Shown here: piece by piece, positions 26,374-34,958 of the stretch | Numbering within the stretch: the stretch's first letter is position 1 | Layout: the number at the start of each line of letters is the position of its first letter | Origin: Acetobacteraceae bacterium | GTDB taxonomy: Bacteria; Pseudomonadota; Alphaproteobacteria; Acetobacterales; Acetobacteraceae | Direction: 5' to 3' | Assembly: GCA_027487675.1 (NCBI GenBank) | Contig: JAIYDD010000217.1 | Location: 26,616-90,615, forward strand | DNA: 64,000 nt | Position numbers and translations under genes: made by a program | The notes under the pieces: generated by a model | Told to the model about the DNA's origin: nothing | The model's database searches: none | The model's input: only the letters and a program-made list of their open reading frames with translations

Positions 26374-26955
26374 ATGCGCGTGCTGATGATCTACTGCCAT
26401 CCGCGGGAAGACAGCCTCTGCGCCGCGCTGCGCGACGCCGCCGCGGCGGGCCTGCGCGAAGCGGGGCATGAGGTGGAGTTGCGCGACCTCTACGCCGAGG
26501 GCTTCAACCCGGTTCTCACCGCCGAGGAACGTGGGCGCTACCACGACGTGCCGCAGAACCTCGAAGGCATCGAGGACCACGTCGCATCGCTCCGCCGCGC
26601 GGAGGCGCTGCTGCTGGTCCACCCGACCTGGTGGTACGGAATGCCCGCGATGCTGAAAGGCTGGTTCGACCGCGTCTGGTCGCCAGGCGTCGCGTTCACC
26701 CTCGGCGCCGGCGCGATCGAGCCTGCGCTGACCAACATCCGGCGCATCGGCATCGTCACCACCTACGGCTCGCCGACCTGGCTGCTCTGGTACATCGGGC
26801 GCATCGACCGCAAGCTGATCGGCCGCGGCCTGCGCAGGCTTTGCGCGAAAGACTGCACCGTGGAATGGCTGACCCTGACCCGCATGGACCAGCGCACGCG
26901 ACCGGAATGCGAGAGCTTCGTGGCACGTGTCCGGGCGCGGCTGGCGAAGTGGTAG
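26374..26955 (+). CDS. NQO1-like NAD(P)H quinone oxidoreductase, copy B
   Basis: A 193-residue paralogue of the gene at 25284, transcribed in the opposite direction from the shared 71-bp promoter gap with the cupin gene. FMN motifs are VLMIYCHPREDSLCAAL and VHPTWWYGMPAMLKGWFDRVW. It keeps the DLYAEGFNPVL segment of copy A but differs in the C-terminal third (TWLLWYIGRIDRKLIGRGL). The equal lengths and inverted arrangement point to local duplication followed by divergence. Confidence 0.85.
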   Translation: MRVLMIYCHPREDSLCAALRDAAAAGLREAGHEVELRDLYAEGFNPVLTAEERGRYHDVPQNLEGIEDHVASLRRAEALLLVHPTWWYGMPAMLKGWFDRVWSPGVAFTLGAGAIEPALTNIRRIGIVTTYGSPTWLLWYIGRIDRKLIGRGLRRLCAKDCTVEWLTLTRMDQRTRPECESFVARVRARLAKW

Positions 26956-27199
26956 CGGGGAGGGCTCCGGGCGCAGCAGCGCCGCGCCCCCCAAACCCCA
27001 CCCGCCGGGGGCCGTGGCGGCCCCCGGACCCCGCCGTGAGTCATGTCGTCGTGCAGGGAGGGGGCGTCGCACGCGCACCCGCGACGCAGATGCGCCACGC
27101 CCCCTCCCTGCACGACGACAGGAACTGATGGGATTCCAAGGGCCCGCGGCCCTTGGCGGGGTGGGTCCGGGAGGGGCGGCGCCCCTCCCGGCAACCACC
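26956..27199. repeat. 244-bp gap with four GC-rich hairpins
   Basis: Hairpins follow each other: 27005-27027 (CCGGGGGCC arms), a 23-bp perfect inverted repeat with arms 27045-27067 and 27097-27119, 27136-27156 (CCAAGGGCC, loop CGC) and 27167-27191 (CCGGGAGGGGC, loop GGC). The last two copy the layout of the pair at 9311-9381. The gap lies between convergent genes; no gene was seen. Confidence 0.7.
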
Positions 27200-28528
27200 T
27201 CACCCACCCACGCCGAACAGCGCATCGAGCTCCCGCCAATCCGGCGGCGTCGCGTCCTGCACGCGGCCGGCGCGCAGGACGATGCGGTCGGATTGCGGGC
27301 GGGACAGCAGTTCGGTCATCACGCGCGCGGAGAACAGCACCAGGTCGGCGGGCGCGCCGGGTGAGATCAGGCCGCGGTGGGGCAGGCCGATGGCCTCGGC
27401 CGGGGCGGCGGACATGGCGCGGTGCCAGTCGCCGAAGGGGTGGTCGAGGTGAAGGATGCGGGTGGCTTCGCGGAACACCTCGACCATGTCGAGGTCGCCA
27501 TAGGCGTAGAACGGGTCGCGCGTGTTGTCGGAGGCGACGGAGACGCGCACGCCAGCCGCGCGGAGTTCGTGCACCAGCGTCACGCCTCGCCAGCGGGGGG
27601 TGCGGCCGGGCGTGCGGTCCTGCAGGTACATGTTGCACATCGGCAGCACGACGATGGAGATGCCGGCTTCCGCGACGCGGGCGATGGTCTCGCGCGCGAA
27701 GTCCTCGGGCTGGATGGAGAGGCTGCAGCAATGACCGCACTGGATGCGGCCCTTGAAGCCGCGGCGGAGCGCGGTCAGCGCGATCTCGCGGAGCGCGCGC
27801 GCGCCGCTTTCGCCGCTTTCGTCCACATGCAGGTCGATGTCGAGGCCGCGCGATTCGGCCAGAGAGAAGAAATGGTCCAGCTCCTCCTGGAAGCCGGTCG
27901 GCAAATCGTCATGGATGTGGCCGGAATGGCGCGTGACCATGCCGAGCACGCCACCCGCATCGGCCACCATGTCGGCGAGCTCCGCGCCGGCATCGCCGAT
28001 GAAGCGGTCGAGCGGCGCGATGGAGGACATCTGCAGCTCGATCCGGCCCGCCCAGGCGTCGCGCAGCTTGCGGAACACGCCCCAGGTGGTGCGGCCATGC
28101 GGCATGTAGGTGTCGAGGTGGGTGCGGATCGCCGCCGTGCCGTGGGCGTAGGCGGCGCGGAGCGAGAAGTCGGCGCGCGCCTCGATGTCCTCGGCGGACC
28201 AGGCGCGGGCGCGGTCGGCCATCACGGCCTCGATCGCGCCGGCGAAGTCGCCGCGCGGGTTGCGGGCGCGCGGCCAGATATGGCCCTTGTCGAGATGCGT
28301 GTGTGCATCCACGGGCGCCGGCCAGATCTGGCCGCCGCGGCAATCAACGCCATCGGGCGCGGTGCCGGCGGGCGCGGTCGCGGCGATGCGGCCATCCTCG
28401 ATGCGGATGTCGAGCCGCGCAAGCCCGTCCGCGTCGGTGGGCGCGTCGAGGCCCGGCACCAGCACCGCCGGGGCGCGCGCGTCCTTCAGCCAGAAGCGCG
28501 CACCGGCGTCCTGCAACGCAGACCTCAT
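27200..28528 (-). CDS. Cytosine-deaminase-like amidohydrolase
   Basis: A 442-residue metal-dependent amidohydrolase. The metal-binding HxH is PVDAHTHLDKGH, further ligand segments are DLHVDESGE, IQCGHCCSLS and VASDNTRDPFYAYG, the arrangement of bacterial cytosine deaminase (CodA) and related N-isopropylammelide-type enzymes. ATG 28528 overlaps the end of the permease gene by four bases. It stands in an operon with an NMT1/ThiY-like ABC importer, so the imported molecule is probably a pyrimidine or similar cyclic amide that this enzyme hydrolyses. Confidence 0.82.
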   Translation of the reverse strand: MRSALQDAGARFWLKDARAPAVLVPGLDAPTDADGLARLDIRIEDGRIAATAPAGTAPDGVDCRGGQIWPAPVDAHTHLDKGHIWPRARNPRGDFAGAIEAVMADRARAWSAEDIEARADFSLRAAYAHGTAAIRTHLDTYMPHGRTTWGVFRKLRDAWAGRIELQMSSIAPLDRFIGDAGAELADMVADAGGVLGMVTRHSGHIHDDLPTGFQEELDHFFSLAESRGLDIDLHVDESGESGARALREIALTALRRGFKGRIQCGHCCSLSIQPEDFARETIARVAEAGISIVVLPMCNMYLQDRTPGRTPRWRGVTLVHELRAAGVRVSVASDNTRDPFYAYGDLDMVEVFREATRILHLDHPFGDWHRAMSAAPAEAIGLPHRGLISPGAPADLVLFSARVMTELLSRPQSDRIVLRAGRVQDATPPDWRELDALFGVGG

Positions 28529-29409
28529 CGACGTTCCTTCATCGCGCTCTCGTGCCAGTGACGCAGCGCCAGGTGGGAGACGAGCGACATCGCCAGGAAG
28601 ATCGCGATGCCGGTGAGCGAGACGAGCACGAGGGAGGCGAACATGCGCGGGATCTGCAACTGGTAGCCCGCTTCCAGGATGCGGTAGGCGAGGCCGGAGG
28701 CGCGGCCGCCCGTGCCGGCAACGAATTCCGCGACGATGGCGCCGATCAGCGCGAGGCCGCCCGAGATCTTCAAGCCGGCCAGGAAATACGGCATCGCGGT
28801 CGGCAGGCGCAGGCGCATCAGCACCTGCCAGCGGCTGGCCTTGTAGAGACGGAACAGGTCCGTCAGGTTGTGGTCCGCGCTGTTCAGCCCGAGCGTCGTG
28901 TTCGACAGGATCGGGAAGAAGGCGACGATCCAGGCGCAGATCAGCAGCGCAAGCCGGATGTCGTCCACCCAGATGATGATCAGCGGCGCGATGGCGACGA
29001 TCGGCGTGACCTGCAGGATCACCGCGTAGGGGAACAGCGACAACTCGATGATGCGCGACTGCGCGAACAGCACGGCGAGCGCGAGGCCCAGCACGGCCGC
29101 GACGAACAGCGCCGCGAAGGTGATCTGCAGCGTGATCCACAGCGAGATCTGCAGCGTGTGCCAGTCCCGGATCAGCGTGCGGCCGATCTCGATGGGGCCG
29201 GGCAGGATGAAGCTCGGCACGTCGTTCGCGCGCACCGCCCATTCCCAGGCGCCGAGCGCGAGCAGGCCGATGATGGCCGGGAACAGGATGCGCGCCCAGG
29301 ATTCGGCCGTGAGGCCGAGGATGGTGCGTTCGCGGTTCTCGACGGGCGCGGTCGCCACCTCCTCGGCGGAGACGGTGATGCGGGCGTCGTTCGGGGTCGT
29401 CACGGACAT
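28525..29409 (-). CDS. ABC transporter permease (SsuC/ThiX-like)
   Basis: A 294-residue inner-membrane permease of the BPD family with about six helices. It has a 30-residue cytoplasmic N-terminus, and the EAA-like loop lies around TDLFRLYKASRWQVLMRLRLPTAMPYF. It pairs with the ATPase and binding protein encoded upstream in the same operon. The resemblance is to permeases for nitrogenous heterocycles, taurine and sulfonates; the neighbouring amidohydrolase favours a pyrimidine-like substrate. Confidence 0.87.
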   Translation of the reverse strand: MSVTTPNDARITVSAEEVATAPVENRERTILGLTAESWARILFPAIIGLLALGAWEWAVRANDVPSFILPGPIEIGRTLIRDWHTLQISLWITLQITFAALFVAAVLGLALAVLFAQSRIIELSLFPYAVILQVTPIVAIAPLIIIWVDDIRLALLICAWIVAFFPILSNTTLGLNSADHNLTDLFRLYKASRWQVLMRLRLPTAMPYFLAGLKISGGLALIGAIVAEFVAGTGGRASGLAYRILEAGYQLQIPRMFASLVLVSLTGIAIFLAMSLVSHLALRHWHESAMKERR

Positions 29410-29431
29410 GGCCTGGTGCGGTCCTGACAGG

Positions 29432-30244
29432 TCACTCGCCCATCGCGCGGTGCAGCGCCGCGGAGATGTGGCGGCAATGCGCGGCGTAGTCGGACGAGGT
29501 GCGGAACACTTCGCCGCGGGGATAGGGCGCGTCCACGGTCAGGTCTTCCACCACGCGGCCGGGGCGCGCGGCCATGACGACGATGCGGCGGGAGAGATAG
29601 ACGCTCTCGAACACCGAATGCGTCACGAAGATCGCGGTGAAGCGCTCGGCCTGCCACAGCGTCAGCAGGTCGTTGTTCAGCTTGTGGCGCGTGATCTCGT
29701 CGAGCGCCGCGAAGGGCTCGTCCATCAGCAGCAGGCGCGGCTTGGTCACCAGCGCTCGCGCGATGGAGACGCGCATCTTCATCCCGCCCGACAGCGCGCG
29801 GGGGTAGGATTTCTCGAAGCCCGCAAGGCCCACGCTGGCCAGGGCCGCGGCGGCGCGGTCGGCGGCCTCGGACTTCGCGACGCCGGCCAGCCGCAGCGGC
29901 AGCATCACGTTCTTCAGCGCGTTGCCCCAGGGCATCAGCGTCGGCTCCTGGAAGACGAAGCCGACATCGCCCCCGCCGCGGAGCGGCGAAATCGAAGAGC
30001 CCGCATCGCCGCCGGCCGCCATCTCGATTCGCCCGGTGGTGGGCGCGATCAACCCGGCCACCATGCGCAGCACCGTGGACTTGCCGCAGCCCGAGGGGCC
30101 GAGCAGGGAGACGAAATCCCCCTGCCCGATGGCCATCTCCACGCCCTGCACGGCGAGCGTGCCGTTGGCGTAGCGCTTGCCGACGCCGGAAAGGGTGACG
30201 ACGGGAGGCCCCGCCGTCACCGCCTGGACGCCCGTGTCCTGCAC
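29432..30244 (-). CDS. ABC transporter ATPase
   Basis: A 270-residue nucleotide-binding subunit. Walker A is LLGPSGCGKST, the Q-loop VFQEPTLMPWG, the signature LSGGMKMR, and Walker B LLLMDEPFAALDE; the switch His is in FVTHSVFE. The best start is uncertain: GTG 30244 is chosen, and a TTG at 30259 would overlap the binding-protein stop. The open frame further upstream runs through the binding-protein gene in another frame. It energises the importer with the permease downstream. Confidence 0.85.
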   Translation of the reverse strand: MQDTGVQAVTAGPPVVTLSGVGKRYANGTLAVQGVEMAIGQGDFVSLLGPSGCGKSTVLRMVAGLIAPTTGRIEMAAGGDAGSSISPLRGGGDVGFVFQEPTLMPWGNALKNVMLPLRLAGVAKSEAADRAAAALASVGLAGFEKSYPRALSGGMKMRVSIARALVTKPRLLLMDEPFAALDEITRHKLNNDLLTLWQAERFTAIFVTHSVFESVYLSRRIVVMAARPGRVVEDLTVDAPYPRGEVFRTSSDYAAHCRHISAALHRAMGE

Positions 30245-30251
30245 CCCGATG

Positions 30252-31271
30252 TCAGGCAAGGCCGACGCGCTTGTTGACGAAGTCGAGGTTGAAGGCGCGG
30301 CGGAAATCCATGCCAGGCGGATACAGGCCGGCATCGCGCATCGTCTCGTAGAAGGACTGCCAGCGCTCCGCCGTCATTGCGCCGATGCCGAGCGTGAGCG
30401 CATCGCCGGAGCGGACGATGCCGTATTCGTTCATCTTCGGGATGGCGTAGTTGATGCGCTCCAGCGTCATGTCCGGGTTGTCGCGCATGATGAGCGCGTT
30501 CGCCGCCTCGATGCCCTGGCCGGTCATGTACTGCGTCCAGCCTTCGATGGTGGCGTTGACGAAGCGCTGCACCACGTCGCGGCGTTCGGCCACCATGCGA
30601 TGCGAGATGTCGATCGTCGTGTTGTAGTTGTTGTAGCCGGCATCCGCGATCAGGAAGACGCGCGGGCGCGCGCCGCCCTGGATGGCCGAGAAGGGCTCGG
30701 AGGAGAGGAAGCCCTGCTGTATCGACATGCGGTCGGCCAGGAAGGGCTGCACGTTGAAGGTGTAGGGGCGGATCTGGTCGTCCGTGAAGCCGAAGCGGGC
30801 GCGCAGGAAGGGCCAGTAGGTCACGCGGCCGGAAGCGCCGACGAGGATCGGGCGGCCGCGCATGTCCTCGAAGGAATTGATGCCGTTGCCCTCATGCGTC
30901 ATCAGGATCTGCGGATCCTTCTGCATGATCGCGCCGATCGTCACGAAGGGCAGGTTCTCGCGCACATAGTTCAGCGCCTGGAAGCCGTTGGACATGATCA
31001 TGTCCACGCGGCCGGCGAGCAGCAGCTGGGCGGGGTTCTGCTGCGGGCCGCCCATGCGCAGGTCCACTTCGAGGCCGTGGCGGCGATAGATGCCGGCGGC
31101 GACGGCCTGGTAGTAGCCGCCATGCTCGGCCTGGGCGCGCCAATTGGTCTGGAAGGAGACGCGGTCGAGGCTCTGGGCCAGGGGCACGCGGGCGCCCGGC
31201 ACGGCGGCCAGCGCGAAGGCGGCGCCGCCGGTCAGCAGGGCTCGCCGCTCGATGCGGTAGCGTGTGCGCAT
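30252..31271 (-). CDS. NMT1/ThiY-like ABC substrate-binding protein
   Basis: A 339-residue periplasmic binding protein. Leader: MRTRYRIERRALLTGGAAFALAAV with a Tat-like RR pair. The mature start VSFQTNWRAQAEHGGYYQAVAAGIY and the GPQQNPAQLLLAGRVDMIM segment match the NMT1/THI5-like group that binds pyrimidine or thiamine precursors. The ATG at 31271 follows AGAAAGGA. It heads the four-gene operon binding protein, ATPase, permease, amidohydrolase. The exact ligand is unknown. Confidence 0.87.
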   Translation of the reverse strand: MRTRYRIERRALLTGGAAFALAAVPGARVPLAQSLDRVSFQTNWRAQAEHGGYYQAVAAGIYRRHGLEVDLRMGGPQQNPAQLLLAGRVDMIMSNGFQALNYVRENLPFVTIGAIMQKDPQILMTHEGNGINSFEDMRGRPILVGASGRVTYWPFLRARFGFTDDQIRPYTFNVQPFLADRMSIQQGFLSSEPFSAIQGGARPRVFLIADAGYNNYNTTIDISHRMVAERRDVVQRFVNATIEGWTQYMTGQGIEAANALIMRDNPDMTLERINYAIPKMNEYGIVRSGDALTLGIGAMTAERWQSFYETMRDAGLYPPGMDFRRAFNLDFVNKRVGLA

Positions 31272-31455
31272 GGTGCCGTCCTTTCTCCCATCCCGTCCCG
31301 GCGCCGCCTTCCCGGTGGCGGCCTGCCCGGAGGTTGTTCCGGAGGCCGCGGCAGCAAGGCCCATGCCAGGGATGGCCGGTGCGGCGCCCGTGGTAGCAGG
31401 AAAGAAGGGCGCCGCGAAACCGGGCAGATGCGGGTTTTGCGGGCAGGGATTGCCT

Positions 31456-32487
31456 TCAGAAGGCGAGTTGCACCTTCATCGCCCGGCTGCGGTCGGAGGC
31501 GAGCGCGAAGGCGCGCGGTGCTTCCTCGGCCGGGACCACTTCGGTGAGCATCGGCGCGGGGTCGAGGCGGCCGGAGGACAGGACCTCGATGGCGTGGGCG
31601 AATTCGGCGTGGAAGCGGAAGGTGCCGACCAGCCGGACCTCCCGCGCCACCAGGGCGCCGAGGGGAATCGCGGCGTCGCCGCCGATGCCGACCTGTACGA
31701 TGGTGCCGCCGGGGCGCATCGCGGCGAGCGCGCCGAGCAGCGCGCTTCCGCTGCCGCTGCATTCGAAGGCGACGTCGAAATGGCCCTTGCCGGCGGCGTA
31801 GGGCGTCAGCGCATCGGGCGTGTCGGACAGCGCATGGGTGGTGTCGGCGCCCATGGCGCGGGCGATGGCGAGGGGGGCGGCGTGCAGGTCGGTCGCCACG
31901 ACCTGGCGCGCACCGCCGAGCCTGGCGACGGCGGCGCAGAGCACGCCGATCGGGCCCGCGCCCGTCACCAGCACGCGGGCGCCGAGCAGCGCGCCGGCCT
32001 GGGAGGCGGCGTGCAGGCAGACGGAGAGAGGTTCGGCGAAGGCGGCGCGTTCCACGCCGAGGCCGGGCGGGAGGGGCACGGCGCGGACGGCTTCCGTCGT
32101 CATCAGGCGGCGGAAGGCCCCGTGGACATGCGGGTTGCGCATGGCGCTGCCGAGAAAGCGCATCTCCTCGCAATGCAGGGCACGGCCCGCCAGGCATTGC
32201 GCGCAGGCGCCGCAGGGCAGGCTGGGATTGACCGCGACAGCATCGCCGGGCGCGACATGGGTGATGCCGGGGCCGACGGCGTCCACCACGCCGGCAGCCT
32301 CATGCCCGAGCACCATCGGGTGGCGGACACGCACGGTGCCGAAGCCGCCGGCGTGGAAGTAGTGCAAATCGGAGCCGCAGATGCCGCCGCGGCCGATGCG
32401 GATGCGCACCTGGCCGGGGCCGGGATCGGGGGCCTCGTGCGGCTCGACGCGGAGGTCGTGGGCGGCGTGGATGACGATGGCGGTCAT
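31456..32487 (-). CDS. idnD: Zinc-dependent dehydrogenase, L-idonate 5-dehydrogenase-like
   Basis: A 343-residue medium-chain dehydrogenase. The catalytic zinc site comprises CGSDLHYFHAGG and GHEAAG; the structural zinc four-Cys lobe is CGACAQCLAGRALHC; the NAD motif is VTGAGPIGVLCAA. The HYFHAGG start is typical of idonate/sorbitol-type enzymes. Overlapping starts and stops link it with the 2-hydroxyacid dehydrogenase and the DenD-like gene upstream, giving a sugar-acid catabolic operon. The substrate assignment is tentative. Confidence 0.8.
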   Translation of the reverse strand: MTAIVIHAAHDLRVEPHEAPDPGPGQVRIRIGRGGICGSDLHYFHAGGFGTVRVRHPMVLGHEAAGVVDAVGPGITHVAPGDAVAVNPSLPCGACAQCLAGRALHCEEMRFLGSAMRNPHVHGAFRRLMTTEAVRAVPLPPGLGVERAAFAEPLSVCLHAASQAGALLGARVLVTGAGPIGVLCAAVARLGGARQVVATDLHAAPLAIARAMGADTTHALSDTPDALTPYAAGKGHFDVAFECSGSGSALLGALAAMRPGGTIVQVGIGGDAAIPLGALVAREVRLVGTFRFHAEFAHAIEVLSSGRLDPAPMLTEVVPAEEAPRAFALASDRSRAMKVQLAF

Positions 32488-33428
32488 GCGACAGGGCTCG
32501 GCAGGGGGCGGCCGTCCATCTGGGCTTCCAGGTTCTCGCGCATCAGGCGGCCGATGGCCTGGCGCGTCTCCAGCGTGGCGGAGGCGGCGTGGGGTTGCAG
32601 CACGGTGTTGGGCAGGGTGGCGAAGGCGGGGTCGATGGTGGGCTCGTCCAGGAAGACGTCGAGGCCGGCGGCGGCGATGCGGCGCTCGCGCAGCGCCTCG
32701 ATCAGGGCGGCTTCCTCGATGACGGAGCCGCGGGAGACGTTGACCAGGACGGCGTGCGGACGCAGGGCGGCGATGGCGGCGCGGTCCACCAGGTTGCGGG
32801 TGGTGGCACCGCCTGCGGCGGAGACGACCAGCACGTCGACATGCGGGGCGAGCGCGGCGGGGGTGGGGTGCCAGTCGTAGGGCACGTCCTTCCTGGCACG
32901 GGCGCTGTAGGCGATGGGCATGCGGAAGGCCTCGGCGCGGCGGGCGATGGCCAGGCCGATGCGGCCGAGGCCGACGATGCCGAGCCGCTTGCCCCAGACG
33001 CGGGTCGCGAGCGGCATCGCGCCCTTCGCGGCCCAGGAGCCGTCGCGCACCCAGGCATCGCCGGCGGGGATGCGGCGGGCGGCGGCGAGCAGCAGGCCGA
33101 AGGCCATGTCGGCGACATCCTCGGTGAGGACGTCGGGCGTGTTGGTGACGCGCACGCCGCGGGCGCGGGCGGCCGGGATGTCCACCAGGTCGTAGCCGAC
33201 GCCGTAGACCGAGATGATCTCGAGCTTGGGCAGCACGTCCATCAGCGCGGCGTCGGCGCCGATCTCGCCGCGCGTCGAGATGGCGCGGATGGTCGGGCCG
33301 TGCGCGGCCAGCATCGCGGCGCGGTCGGGCGCGTCGAAGTAGCGATGGATGGTGAAGCGCTGCGCGAGCGCGTCGAGGTCCCAGTCGGGCAGCGGGCCGA
33401 CGACGAGGAGGCCGGGCTTGTCGGTCAC
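32484..33428 (-). CDS. D-2-hydroxyacid dehydrogenase (GhrB/GyaR-like)
   Basis: A 314-residue NAD(P)-dependent 2-hydroxyacid dehydrogenase. The Rossmann motif is LGIVGLGRIGLAIARR, the catalytic Arg is in VNVSRGSVI, Glu in LDVFLDEP and His in LQPHAAS. Substrates in the family include glyoxylate, hydroxypyruvate and 2-keto sugar acids. GTG at 33428 overlaps the upstream denD stop, and its own stop overlaps the idnD-like ATG, so all three are co-translated. Confidence 0.85.
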   Translation of the reverse strand: MTDKPGLLVVGPLPDWDLDALAQRFTIHRYFDAPDRAAMLAAHGPTIRAISTRGEIGADAALMDVLPKLEIISVYGVGYDLVDIPAARARGVRVTNTPDVLTEDVADMAFGLLLAAARRIPAGDAWVRDGSWAAKGAMPLATRVWGKRLGIVGLGRIGLAIARRAEAFRMPIAYSARARKDVPYDWHPTPAALAPHVDVLVVSAAGGATTRNLVDRAAIAALRPHAVLVNVSRGSVIEEAALIEALRERRIAAAGLDVFLDEPTIDPAFATLPNTVLQPHAASATLETRQAIGRLMRENLEAQMDGRPLPSPVA

Positions 33429-34408
33429 GGCACGCGCCCGCCGAGCTCGTCCTGGATGTGGACCTGGATGATCTCGTCGAAGGTTTTCTCCGCGACGAAG
33501 CCGAGCGATTCGGCGCGGCCGGCGTCGAAGCGGCGGGGCCAGCCGGCGACGATGCGGGCGATGGTCTCGTCCGGGGCGGGCCTGATCAGCGCCACGGCCT
33601 TGTCGCCGGCGACGCGGCGCAGCGCCTCGATCTGCTCGGCAACCGTCGCGGCCAGGCCCGGCATGGTCAGGTTGCGGCGCGCGCCGAGCGGCGCCGTGTC
33701 GAGCGTCGCGGCGTGCAGCAGGAAGCCCACCGCGGCGCGGGGGGAGGCGTGCCAATGCATGACGGTGTCGGGGACGGGCAGCACCGCCTCCTTCCCCGCC
33801 AGCGGCTCGCGCAGGATGGAGGAGAAGAAGCCGCTGGCGGCCTTGTTGGGCGCGCCGGGGCGAATGCAGATGGTGGGCAGGCGGATGCCGATGCCGTCGA
33901 AGATGCCGCGGCGCGAATAGTCGGCCAGCAGCAGCTCGCCGATCGCCTTCTGGGTGCCGTAGCTGGTCAGCGGGGTGAGGTGGAACGCGTCCGGGATCGG
34001 GTCCGGGAAGGGGGCGCCGAAGGTGGCGATGGAGGAGGTGAAGACCACGCGCGGGGCGTAGGGCGCCTGGCGGATGCCTTCGGCGCGGATCGCCTCGAAC
34101 AGCAGGCGGGTGCCGTCGAGGTTGATGCGGTAGCCCTTGTCGAAATCGGCCTCGGCCTCGCCGGAGACGATGGCGGCGAGGTGGAAGATGAGGTCGGGGC
34201 GGGTGCCGACCATGCAGGCGGCCTCGCCCGGCGAGGAGAGGTCGGCGGCCCAGGCGCGGGTCTCGGTGCCGGCGGGGGCCTCGGGGGCGATCACGTCCAC
34301 CAGGGAGAAGCGGGTGATGGGGGTGCCGCCGATGGCGCCGTCCGCGGCCAGCCGCGCGACGAGCTTGCGGCCGACCATGCCGGCCGCGCCGATGACGAGG
34401 ACATGCAT
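33425..34408 (-). CDS. denD: D-erythronate dehydrogenase-like SDR
   Basis: A 327-residue extended short-chain dehydrogenase. The NAD motif is VIGAAGMVGRKLV, the catalytic triad Ser in VFTSSIATFG and YxxxK in TSYGTQKA. The sequence resembles DenD, which oxidises D-erythronate at C2 in tetronate degradation. Other DenD pathway genes (kinase, aldolase) are not in view. It is first of the three-gene dehydrogenase operon; its 5' side faces a 550-bp gap. Confidence 0.8.
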   Translation of the reverse strand: MHVLVIGAAGMVGRKLVARLAADGAIGGTPITRFSLVDVIAPEAPAGTETRAWAADLSSPGEAACMVGTRPDLIFHLAAIVSGEAEADFDKGYRINLDGTRLLFEAIRAEGIRQAPYAPRVVFTSSIATFGAPFPDPIPDAFHLTPLTSYGTQKAIGELLLADYSRRGIFDGIGIRLPTICIRPGAPNKAASGFFSSILREPLAGKEAVLPVPDTVMHWHASPRAAVGFLLHAATLDTAPLGARRNLTMPGLAATVAEQIEALRRVAGDKAVALIRPAPDETIARIVAGWPRRFDAGRAESLGFVAEKTFDEIIQVHIQDELGGRVP

Positions 34409-34958
34409 CTGGCCCGGTTCCTCCCGCTATGGCGCGGGAGGCTAGGGCGGATGCGGGCGGTTGTGTAGGGCGCCGGCGCTTTGGCCAGATGACCACTTTG
34501 GCGATTTACGTCATTTGTCACTTTGGAATCGGGCATCCGAGGCCGAATTCGGGCCGTCTCGGCCCCCGCGCGCCAGGCCCGGGCAGCGGCCACCGCGGAT
34601 TCTGCTTGCCGGACAGTGACTTGCCGCGGATGTCGGCATGCCGCGACTGTGGCGCTTTGGCTTTTTGGCACTTTGCGCCGATTCGCGGGCTTTTGCGGGA
34701 TGGAGGACGGATTCACGGGTTCAAGGAGCCTCGGCGGCCCGGGGCCGCCTGTTCGCATTATGTTCCCAAACCCGGCGGCAAGTCCAGGGCAGATGCGAAG
34801 GCGCGGCCCGGGCGCCGCGCGCCCCTGCTGGCCCGCCGCTTGCTGGCCTGCCGCTTGCTGGCCTGCCGCTCGCTGGCCTGCCGCTTGCTTGCCCACGCCC
34901 ACGCCGCAGACCGCGCCGGACCCTGGAACCCTCCGCCACGCGATCCGGCCTGGAAGGG
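34409..34958. promoter_or_regulatory. 550-bp gap upstream of nasT with repeated CTTTGG boxes
   Basis: No gene was recognised. CTTTGG motifs recur at 34479, 34496, 34521 and 34655, with TTTTTGGCACTTTG following the last. This part is more AT-rich than its surroundings and probably carries promoters for denD (minus) and nasT (plus). A 15-bp tandem repeat follows at 34827-34886. An open frame back to 34638 would extend NasT through the repeat, but its Leu-Ala-Gly-Leu-Pro product does not look like protein. Confidence 0.45.
34827..34886. repeat. Four 15-bp tandem units upstream of nasT
   Basis: The unit GCTGGCCTGCCGCTT is repeated four times with one or two changes (one C for T in unit 1 and in unit 3). 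It ends about 70 bp before the nasT start. It could vary in copy number by slippage. Confidence 0.75.

Noticed and set aside
34655..34690. TTGGCAC...TTTGC as a possible sigma-54 promoter before nasT
   Set aside because: The GG and GC elements do not have the required spacing of ten bases.
34638..34958. N-terminal extension of NasT through the 15-bp repeat
   Set aside because: The product there is a Leu-Ala-Gly-Leu-Pro repeat with no relation to response regulators, and the receiver domain starts right after GTG 34959.
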